From the NCBI GenBank assembly GCA_050744165.1, contig JBOGGN010000383.1:1-5831 (forward strand): 5,831 nucleotides of DNA. Direction: 5' to 3'. Each line of letters begins with the position of its first letter. Within the stretch, counting starts at the first letter, position 1. The DNA comes from JBOGGN01 sp050744165. Its GTDB lineage: Bacteria > Actinomycetota > Acidimicrobiia > Acidimicrobiales > Palsa-688. A program made the translations under genes and the position numbers. The notes beneath the pieces were generated by a model that saw nothing but the letters and a program-made list of their open reading frames with translations, did no database searches and was not told the DNA's origin. Below are positions 1 to 5,247 of this stretch, piece by piece.

Positions 1-494
1 ACCGTGACCTCGCACCCGAAGGGAACCAGCAGCCGGATGAGCTCCTCGGCGATCCCACCGCCACCGAAGATCGTGACGGGGCGGTGGTACAAGGACGCCC
101 CTGCCTGCGACGACCAGGTGGTAGCGCACCCGAACTCCTTCAGGTGGCGCAGGCACGCCAGCGTCAGCGCCAAGGCGTGTTCGGCCACGGGCGCCGCGTA
201 CAGGCCCTTGGCACTGGTCCACAGGTGTTCGTGGTCGAAAACGCCCTGGTGGGCGTAGCGCTCGACGCCCGCCAGCGGGAGTTGGACCCATCGCAGTCCC
301 GGCAACCGGCTAAGGGCGTCCTTCAGGGCCAGGACCGTCTCCTGCGTGGTGGGGCCAGCGTCGGTCCAGATCAAACCGCTGGCTTCCTCGGGCGCCGAGG
401 CGGTACCGCCGCCGGCTTCGATCGCCTTGGCGGCTCCAGTCGCCCAAGGTCCGTTGGCCGGAAGGACCGCAATGCGGGGTACAGCAGGCGCCAT
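1..494 (-). CDS. D-isomer-specific 2-hydroxyacid dehydrogenase, N-terminal part (3' end beyond the left edge)
   Basis: The family reversibly reduces 2-oxo acids to D-2-hydroxy acids with NAD(P)H in the cytoplasm; the substrate cannot be told from this part. The minus strand reads open from an ATG at 494-492 to base 1, giving 164 residues. Residues about 69-80 (WVQLPLAGVERY) match the usual 'WVQ..AGVD' segment of the substrate domain. Residues 93-113 (starting TSAKGLYAAPVAEHALAL) match the conserved 'T.ARG.YA.PVAEH.LAL' stretch that precedes the NAD-binding domain. Residues 141-150 (TIFGGGGIAE) are the beginning of the Rossmann fold; the third glycine of GxGxxG is alanine here. The catalytic Arg, Glu and His lie beyond the window, so activity cannot be judged. 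The ATG is preceded by TAAGGT with an 8-nt gap. The gene is transcribed away from the acyl-CoA synthetase. The family call is firm; the specific enzyme is unknown. Confidence 0.88.
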   Translation of the reverse strand, partial: MAPAVPRIAVLPANGPWATGAAKAIEAGGGTASAPEEASGLIWTDAGPTTQETVLALKDALSRLPGLRWVQLPLAGVERYAHQGVFDHEHLWTSAKGLYAAPVAEHALALTLACLRHLKEFGCATTWSSQAGASLYHRPVTIFGGGGIAEELIRLLVPFGCEVT

Positions 495-502
495 CGCAAG
501 CG

Positions 503-508
503 ACCTTA
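503..508 (-). promoter_or_regulatory. Candidate -10 element (TAAGGT) of the 2-hydroxyacid dehydrogenase gene
   Basis: On the minus strand TAAGGT ends 8 nt before the ATG at 494. It fits TANNNT, the actinobacterial -10 core, at the distance expected if transcription starts at or just before the start codon (leaderless). The AAGG inside it could instead serve as a short Shine-Dalgarno, so the two readings compete. No TTGACA-like -35 is visible at 16-18 bp. Confidence 0.45.
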
Positions 509-562
509 CGCGCCCCCGACCAGGCGCCCGTCTGGCCCAGGGCCGCCTCCGGTTCGACGGCA

Positions 563-568
563 TAAGGT
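563..568 (+). promoter_or_regulatory. Candidate -10 element or Shine-Dalgarno (TAAGGT) of the acyl-CoA synthetase gene
   Basis: TAAGGT ends 7 nt before the GTG at 576. It matches TANNNT for a leaderless start, and AAGGTG (564-569) is also a fair Shine-Dalgarno with 6-nt spacing. Either reading favours GTG 576 over the in-frame GTG at 567-569, which overlaps the motif. The same hexamer lies before the divergent gene on the other strand. Confidence 0.5.
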
Positions 569-575
569 GCCTCCC

Positions 576-2132
576 GTGAAAGAACTCGTCTATCACCGCT
601 GCCTGATACCGGCCTCCGAACGCTTCGCCAGCAAGACGGCGGTGATCGACGGGGACTACCGGGCGACCTACAGCGAGCACCTCGAGCGGGTCCTGCGGCT
701 CTCCAACGCGATGTCAGGCGAGCTCGGGCTGAAAAAGGGCGACCGTTTCGCCTGCCTGTCGCTCAACAGCCACCACTACATCGAGCTGTACCACGCCGGG
801 TTCCTTGGCGGGATGCTGATCAACCCGCTCAACCTGCGGCTGGCACCCATGGAGATGGAGTACATCTTGAAGGACTCGGGCACCGAGGTGGTGTTCGTCG
901 ACTGGGCGTTCGCATGGATGGTGGACCAGGTCCGGGCGGCCGCGGGTGTGAAGAAGGTGGTACTCATGGGCAGCGGCGACGTGGCCCATGACCTGACCCA
1001 GGACGACCTCATCGAAGCGGGATCGAGCACCGTCCCTGACGAGCCCGAGGAGAGCGACCCCGCCATCTTGATGTACACGGGCGGCACCACCGGCACGCCG
1101 AAGGGCGTGGTCATGGACAACCGGGCCGCCATGCTCAACCTCTACAAGATCGCCAGCATGCTGAAGATCGACGATCAGCAGGTGTTCCTGCACCAGGTCC
1201 CGATGTTCCACGTCGCAGGCATGATCGGGGTCTTCGCCATTCCCGCCACCGGCGGCACGTCGACCAATATCCCGCTGTTCGATCCGGGCCCCATTCTCGA
1301 ACTATGCCAGCGGGACAAGGTGACACTCACGATCATGGTGCCGACCATGATCCAGATGGTCCTCGATTTTCCCACCTATGCCAACGAGCAGCTCGCCACC
1401 TTGCAGACGCTGGGCTATGGCGCTTCACCCATGCCGATCGCCCTGTTGGAGCGCGTGCTCAGCATCAACGCCGACTTGCAGGTGGTGCAGGCCTACGGCA
1501 TGACCGAAAACTTCGGGATCCTCACCATGCTGCTGGACGAAGACCACCGCCGGGGCGGCGAGCTATTGAAATCTTGCGGCCGACCCGTCGTCGGATCGGA
1601 ACTGTCCATCCAGGACCCCGAGGGCAACCACCTGGCCCCCGGCGAGACCGGCGAGGTGTGCGCCCGGGCCGGCAATTACATGCGCGAATACTGGCACCGT
1701 CCCGAGCAGACCGAGGCCGCCTTCCGGGGTGGTTGGTACCACACCGGCGACGCCGGTTACCTCAACGAGGACGGCTATTTGTTTCTCGTCGACCGCGTAA
1801 AGGACATGATCGTGACCGGCGGCGAGAACGTGTATTCCGCCGAGGTGGAAAATGCCATCGCCGGCTACCCCGGCGTCAGCCAGGTGGCGGTGATTGGCAT
1901 CCCGTCGGAAAAATGGGGCGAGGCGGTCCACGCCATCATCGTCATGAACGCCGGTGTCGAGACGACCGAGGACGAGATCAAAGTGTGGTGCCGGCAGCGG
2001 ATCGCAGGGTACAAGGTGCCGAAATCGGTTGAGTTTCGGACCGACCAGCTGCCCCTCTCGGGGGCCCTCAAGGTGCTGAAGCGGGAGCTGCGGGCCCCGT
2101 TCTGGGAGGGCCACGAGCGGGCCGTCAACTAA
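576..2132 (+). CDS. Acyl-CoA synthetase (FadD-type AMP-dependent acid-CoA ligase)
   Basis: A member of the ANL adenylate-forming superfamily, 518 residues, full length. It activates a carboxylic acid with ATP to an acyl-adenylate and then transfers it to CoA; the chain type cannot be read from sequence. Motifs in order: the phosphate-binding loop YTGGTTGTPKG at 167-177; the A5 motif QAYGMTE at 305-311; YHTGD at 388-392, whose Asp binds the ribose; the hinge region VDRVKDMIVTGGENVYSAEVE starting at 405, in the NVYS form often seen in FadD proteins; and a C-terminal A10 segment LPLSGALKVLKREL at 492-505 with the expected catalytic Lys at 499. In A10 the residue before that Lys, normally Gly, is Leu 498. 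GTG 576 is chosen because AAGGTG/TAAGGT lies just upstream. The frame stays open to base 84, but that stretch runs antisense to the neighbouring dehydrogenase. The gene is monocistronic and convergent with the fadB2-like gene. Confidence 0.93.
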   Translation: MKELVYHRCLIPASERFASKTAVIDGDYRATYSEHLERVLRLSNAMSGELGLKKGDRFACLSLNSHHYIELYHAGFLGGMLINPLNLRLAPMEMEYILKDSGTEVVFVDWAFAWMVDQVRAAAGVKKVVLMGSGDVAHDLTQDDLIEAGSSTVPDEPEESDPAILMYTGGTTGTPKGVVMDNRAAMLNLYKIASMLKIDDQQVFLHQVPMFHVAGMIGVFAIPATGGTSTNIPLFDPGPILELCQRDKVTLTIMVPTMIQMVLDFPTYANEQLATLQTLGYGASPMPIALLERVLSINADLQVVQAYGMTENFGILTMLLDEDHRRGGELLKSCGRPVVGSELSIQDPEGNHLAPGETGEVCARAGNYMREYWHRPEQTEAAFRGGWYHTGDAGYLNEDGYLFLVDRVKDMIVTGGENVYSAEVENAIAGYPGVSQVAVIGIPSEKWGEAVHAIIVMNAGVETTEDEIKVWCRQRIAGYKVPKSVEFRTDQLPLSGALKVLKRELRAPFWEGHERAVN

Positions 2133-2193
2133 CTAACACTGACCCGATCCGGGGAAGGGGCAAGGTGCTGTTCCACCACCAGGAGCGGGGATT

Positions 2194-3060
2194 TTACCCA
2201 CCGTAGTTGTAGAACCCCCGCCCCGATTTGCGGCCCAGGAGCCCCGCGTCGACCATTCTCGACAGCAAGGGCGGCGGGGCGTACAGCGGCTCCTTGAACT
2301 CGTCGTACAGGGAAATGGCGACCGCCATGGTGGTGTCGAGGCCGATGAGGTCGGTTAGGCGAAGCGGCCCCATGGGATGGGCGCAGCCCTCGACCATGCC
2401 GGTGTCGATGTCGGCGGCAGTGGCAAATCCCGATTCCAGCATGCGGATCGCCGACAGCAGATACGGGATCAGCAAGGCATTGACGATGAAGCCAGCCCGG
2501 TCCTGCGATCGGATGGGGTGCTTGCCGAGTTGCTGGGTGGCGAATGCCTCAGCGGCGGCGGAGACCCCCGGGTCGGTCAGCAGGGAACTGATCACCTCGA
2601 CCAAGGCGAGCACGGGGACTGGATTGAAGAAATGCAATCCCACTACTTGGGCCGGGCGCTTGGTCGCCATCGCCAGCTTCATGATCGGAATGCTGCTGGT
2701 ATTCGACGCCAAAATGGCACCCGGGTCGGCGATGATGTCGTCGAGGCGGCTGAACACTGCGAGCTTGACCGGCTCGGATTCCACGACGGCCTCAACGACA
2801 AGCTGGCGGTCGACGAAAAGCTCGTAATCGGTGGTGAAGGTGATGCGGCCGAGGGCGGCCTCGCGTTCGTCGCCGGACAGCTTGGTGCTGCGGACGGCCC
2901 GGGCCAGCGACGCTTCGATACGACCCCGTCCCCTGGTCAGGGCGTTGTCGTCGGCCTCGACCACGACGGCGTCGAGCCCGGCCCGGGCGCAGACCTCGGC
3001 GATCCCCGAGCCCATGAGACCGCAGCCCACCACGCCAACCCGTTCAATCCGTTCCGGCAT
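2194..3060 (-). CDS. fadB2: 3-hydroxybutyryl-CoA dehydrogenase (FadB2-like)
   Basis: A complete 288-residue, NAD-dependent short-chain (S)-3-hydroxyacyl-CoA dehydrogenase, interconverting 3-hydroxybutyryl-CoA and acetoacetyl-CoA in beta-oxidation or butyryl-CoA-type synthesis. The Rossmann motif GVVGCGLMGSGIA is at 9-21, with an acidic residue (E35) at the end of beta-2 for the ribose. ASNTSS at 118-123 supplies Ser 122. GLHFFNPVPVLALVEVI at 141-157 carries the His 143/Glu 155 catalytic pair at the family's 12-residue spacing, and Asn 146. The helical C-terminal domain begins around GFIVN at 190-194 and includes HPMGPLRLTDLIGLD at 228-242. The protein ends GRKSGRGFYNYGG, the usual family terminus. 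From memory it follows mycobacterial FadB2 almost throughout, including the N-terminus, which supports the ATG at 3060. No Shine-Dalgarno is seen; TAGCGT lies 8 nt upstream. The enzyme class is secure and the ortholog symbol less so. Confidence 0.94.
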   Translation of the reverse strand: MPERIERVGVVGCGLMGSGIAEVCARAGLDAVVVEADDNALTRGRGRIEASLARAVRSTKLSGDEREAALGRITFTTDYELFVDRQLVVEAVVESEPVKLAVFSRLDDIIADPGAILASNTSSIPIMKLAMATKRPAQVVGLHFFNPVPVLALVEVISSLLTDPGVSAAAEAFATQQLGKHPIRSQDRAGFIVNALLIPYLLSAIRMLESGFATAADIDTGMVEGCAHPMGPLRLTDLIGLDTTMAVAISLYDEFKEPLYAPPPLLSRMVDAGLLGRKSGRGFYNYGG

Positions 3061-3068
3061 GGCGAGCG

Positions 3069-3074
3069 ACGCTA
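3069..3074 (-). promoter_or_regulatory. Candidate -10 element (TAGCGT) of the fadB2-like gene
   Basis: On the minus strand TAGCGT ends 8 nt before the ATG at 3060 and fits TANNNT. The 20 bases upstream of the ATG contain no AGG/GGA-type Shine-Dalgarno, which favours a leaderless or nearly leaderless transcript. No recognisable -35 is present. Confidence 0.45.
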
Positions 3075-3083
3075 GCGGCCGGT

Positions 3084-3114
3084 CGGCGGTTCCTCAGTGT
3101 GCCCGGCGGTTCCT
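3084..3114. repeat. Exact 11-bp direct repeat, 20-bp period, in the divergent promoter region
   Basis: CGGCGGTTCCT occurs at 3084-3094 and again at 3104-3114. Each copy is followed within a few bases by GTGTG (3097-3101 and 3116-3120). The pair sits between the candidate -10 elements of the fadB2-like gene (3069-3074) and ftsH (3139-3144). The 20-bp period would put both copies on nearly the same face of the helix. This placement suits tandem operator half-sites for a regulator of one or both genes, but no known operator is recognised. Confidence 0.5.
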
Positions 3115-3138
3115 GGTGTGGATGTCACTGGGTGGCGT

Positions 3139-3144
3139 TACCGT
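3139..3144 (+). promoter_or_regulatory. Candidate -10 element (TACCGT) of ftsH
   Basis: TACCGT ends 8 nt before the GTG at 3153 and fits TANNNT. There is no Shine-Dalgarno at normal spacing; the nearest purine-rich patch (GGTGG at 3131-3135) is 17 nt away. An in-frame TGA at 3144-3146 rules out any start further upstream, so a leaderless GTG start is the simplest reading. Confidence 0.45.
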
Positions 3145-3152
3145 GATTAGCC

Positions 3153-5153
3153 GTGAGCACCTGGGTCCGTTCGCGGCATCTGTCCAGCCCGGCCAAGTCC
3201 GGGCCGCCTCCGGAGACACCGCGCCGGCCGGCACCTCCGCCGCCGCCCAAATGGCGGATCTGGCTGCTCGTAGCGGGGACGCTGCTCACGATCGTGCTGT
3301 TGTTCCGGCCGACGACGGCGAGCGGCCCCAAGACCGACAAGCTCAACTACACCGAATGGGTGACCCAGATCACCGCCTACAAGGTGAAGACGGTGTCGAT
3401 GGACCAGAACGGCAAGGTCTCCGGCACCCTCACCAACGGCGACCATTACACCAGCCAGATTCCGGTGGCGGTTCCCGACGACACCATCCTGCCCCTCTTG
3501 GCCCAGCACAACGTGGCCCTCACGGCCACCACCGCCACCAGCAGCGACCTGGTGGGGGCCCTGCTGCTCGACTTCCTGCCCCTGCTGGCGTTCGTGCTGT
3601 TCTTCGTCTGGATTGGCCGGCGGGCCAGCAAGCAACTGGGCGGCGGTGGCAGCGGCGGCATAGGCGGGATCATGGGCATCGGCGGCAACAAGGCCAAGGT
3701 CTACGACCTCGACGACCGGCCGGAGACCCGTTTCGACGACGTTGCCGGCTACCAGGGCGTCAAACTCGAGGTCTCCGAGGTCGTCGACTTCCTGAAGCAC
3801 CCGGAGAAGTACTCCAAGGCAGGAGCGGTCGGCCCCAAAGGGGTGCTGATGGTCGGCCCGCCCGGCACCGGCAAGACGTTGATGGCCCGGGCGGTCGCGG
3901 GCGAGGCCGAGGTGCCGTTCTTCTCCCTGACTGGTTCCAGCTTCGTGGAGATGTTCGTCGGCGTCGGTGCCGCCCGGGTCCGGGACCTCTTCGCCGACGC
4001 TCGCAAGAAGTCGCCCGCCATCATCTTCATCGACGAGATCGACGCCATCGGCTCCCGCCGGGCGAGCGGCGGCTACGCCAGCAACGACGAGCGGGAGCAG
4101 ACGCTCAACCAGCTGCTGGCCGAGATGGATGGTTTCGACCCAGCCACCGGCGTGGTGGTCCTCGGCGCCACCAACCGGCCCGAGAGCCTGGACCCGGCCC
4201 TGTTGCGACCCGGCCGGTTCGACCGGCGAGTCGAACTGCCGCTACCCAACCAGCTGGAGCGCGAGGCCATCCTTACCGTCCACTCCAAGGGCAAGCGGTT
4301 CGCGCCCGACGTGGACTTCAACGTGGTGGCCCGGGCGACGCCCGGCTTCTCGGGCGCCGACCTTGCCAACTTGGTCAACGAAGCCGCCATCTTCGCCGTC
4401 CGCGAAGACCGCGACACCCTGACCGCCGAAGACTTCATGGCCGCCCGGGACCGGGTGTTGATCGGCCGGCGCGACGCCTCCAACGCCCTGCTGCCCGCCG
4501 AGAAGTTCGCCGTGGCGGTGCACGAAGGCGGCCACGCCCTGGTGGCGGCGCTGTCGCCCAACGCCGACCCGGTGGCCAAGGTCACCATCCTGCCCGCTGG
4601 CCAGGCCCTTGGCGTGACCGAACAGCTGCCGGAGGCGGAGCGCCATCTGTACCCCGAGAGCTACCTGTACGACTCGCTGGCGGTACGCATGGGCGGCCGG
4701 GTGGGTGAGCTGCTGGTGATCGGCGAGGCGTCCACCGGAGCCGCCAACGACCTGGCGGGGGCCACCGAACTGGCCATCAAGATGGTGCGGGACTGGGGGC
4801 TCAGCAAGAAGATGGGGCCGGTCGGCTTCAGTTCTGACGGCCCCGACTACCTGGGCAGCGGCGACTACGGGCGGGCCCGCCCCTACGCCGAGGCGACGCA
4901 GCGGGTGGTGGACGAGGAGGTGTCCCGCCTGCTGCGCGAGGCCGAGGAGCGGGCCATGGACCTGCTCTCCACGCACCGGGAGGCGCTGGACCAGCTCGTG
5001 GCGCTGCTCTTGGACAAGGAGGTGATCGACGGTAGCGAGGTCTACGCTCTGGTCGGGCGGCAAGCGGGTGGGGCCTCGACCAATGGGTTGTTGCCGCCGG
5101 TCACCATCAACGCGGCGGTGCCGCCGTCGGGAGGCGCGGGGACGCCGGGCTGA
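3153..5153 (+). CDS. ftsH: ATP-dependent zinc metalloprotease FtsH
   Basis: A complete 666-residue membrane-anchored AAA+ protease that as a hexamer unfolds and degrades membrane and some soluble proteins. Order: a proline-rich cytoplasmic tail (about 13-33); membrane segment 1 at about 34-51; an external domain at about 52-133; membrane segment 2 at about 134-154; a glycine-rich linker at 162-178; the AAA+ module with Walker A GPPGTGKT at 235-242, pore loop FVEMFVGVGA at 264-273, Walker B IIFIDEID at 290-297 and second region of homology around 339-359 with likely arginine fingers R355 and R358; and the peptidase domain with zinc motif HEGGH at 457-461 and a likely third ligand D533 in AANDLAGAT. 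The zinc motif is usually HEAGH, and the normally basic residue in 'PRG.ALG.T' is Ala here (PAGQALGVT). The GTG at 3153 is the first start after an in-frame stop and keeps the first membrane segment. The gene sits alone between fadB2 and inhA. Confidence 0.97.
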   Translation: MSTWVRSRHLSSPAKSGPPPETPRRPAPPPPPKWRIWLLVAGTLLTIVLLFRPTTASGPKTDKLNYTEWVTQITAYKVKTVSMDQNGKVSGTLTNGDHYTSQIPVAVPDDTILPLLAQHNVALTATTATSSDLVGALLLDFLPLLAFVLFFVWIGRRASKQLGGGGSGGIGGIMGIGGNKAKVYDLDDRPETRFDDVAGYQGVKLEVSEVVDFLKHPEKYSKAGAVGPKGVLMVGPPGTGKTLMARAVAGEAEVPFFSLTGSSFVEMFVGVGAARVRDLFADARKKSPAIIFIDEIDAIGSRRASGGYASNDEREQTLNQLLAEMDGFDPATGVVVLGATNRPESLDPALLRPGRFDRRVELPLPNQLEREAILTVHSKGKRFAPDVDFNVVARATPGFSGADLANLVNEAAIFAVREDRDTLTAEDFMAARDRVLIGRRDASNALLPAEKFAVAVHEGGHALVAALSPNADPVAKVTILPAGQALGVTEQLPEAERHLYPESYLYDSLAVRMGGRVGELLVIGEASTGAANDLAGATELAIKMVRDWGLSKKMGPVGFSSDGPDYLGSGDYGRARPYAEATQRVVDEEVSRLLREAEERAMDLLSTHREALDQLVALLLDKEVIDGSEVYALVGRQAGGASTNGLLPPVTINAAVPPSGGAGTPG

Positions 5154-5161
5154 GCCGGGTG

Positions 5162-5179
5162 CCCGGCCGACGGCCCGGG
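5162..5179 (+). terminator. GC-rich hairpin just after ftsH, without a U-tract
   Basis: CCCGGCC (5162-5168) pairs with GGCCCGGG (5172-5179), leaving a GAC loop and one bulged C. It lies 9 nt after the ftsH stop. A second, weaker GGCCC/GGGCC pair spans 5172-5190 and competes with it. No T-run follows, so this is not a classical intrinsic terminator; it may be a pause site, an mRNA 3'-end stabiliser, or simply a by-product of high GC. Confidence 0.25.
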
Positions 5180-5210
5180 GATGGTGGGCCCTCCGGCTAG
5201 CGGCGAGCCC

Positions 5211-5244
5211 GTCAGTCCTGATACGTCATCCGGCCTAGGCTGAC
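5211..5244. promoter_or_regulatory. Imperfect inverted repeat overlapping the inhA -10/start region
   Basis: GTCAG(T)CCT at 5211-5219 is complementary to AGGCTGAC at 5237-5244: eight pairs with one bulged T and a 17-base centre. The right arm covers most of the candidate -10 TAGGCT and ends 3 nt before the ATG. If the transcript starts upstream it could form a hairpin hiding the only AGG; if the transcript is leaderless it could be a repressor operator. It could also arise by chance. Confidence 0.3.
5236..5241 (+). promoter_or_regulatory. Candidate -10 element (TAGGCT) of inhA
   Basis: TAGGCT fits TANNNT and ends 6 nt before the ATG at 5248, which would place the transcription start on or next to the A of the start codon. 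The AGG inside it is the only Shine-Dalgarno-like sequence, and it is weak. A promoter here would make inhA independent of ftsH rather than its operon partner. Confidence 0.45.
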
Positions 5245-5247
5245 TCG

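Noticed and set aside
434..454. Alanine in place of the third glycine in the Rossmann motif of the 2-hydroxyacid dehydrogenase (GGGGIA)
   Set aside because: I recall similar GGGGI(T/A) forms in this family, so it is probably normal variation and not a sign of inactivity.
567..569. Alternative in-frame GTG start for the acyl-CoA synthetase
   Set aside because: It overlaps the TAAGGT motif that best serves the GTG at 576, has no upstream signal of its own, and would add only three residues.
84..575. Long N-terminal extension of the acyl-CoA synthetase reading frame, starting at base 84
   Set aside because: It is Arg/Gly/Pro-rich, matches nothing in the ligase family and lies antisense to the clear 2-hydroxyacid dehydrogenase. 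The family N-terminus fits the GTG at 576.
1304..2032. 242-residue plus-strand frame inside the acyl-CoA synthetase
   Set aside because: Arg/Gly-rich shadow; the true frame carries all ANL motifs through the same bases.
2133..2193. Possible bidirectional terminator between the convergent acyl-CoA synthetase and fadB2-like genes
   Set aside because: Only 4-bp hairpins (for example CCCG/CGGG at 2143-2153 and GGTG/CACC at 2164-2177) without a T-run; not enough to call a terminator.
2831..4708. 625-residue plus-strand reading frame overlapping fadB2 antisense and ftsH in another frame
   Set aside because: Low-complexity Arg/Pro/Gly/Ala translation with no motif; a typical high-GC shadow frame over two well-supported genes.
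4242..5063. 273-residue minus-strand frame opposite ftsH
   Set aside because: Rich in His/Gly/Val/Gln with no family motif; the mirror of FtsH codon bias. The minus-strand frames opposite 714-1211, 1563-2114 and 5212-5603 were rejected for the same reason.
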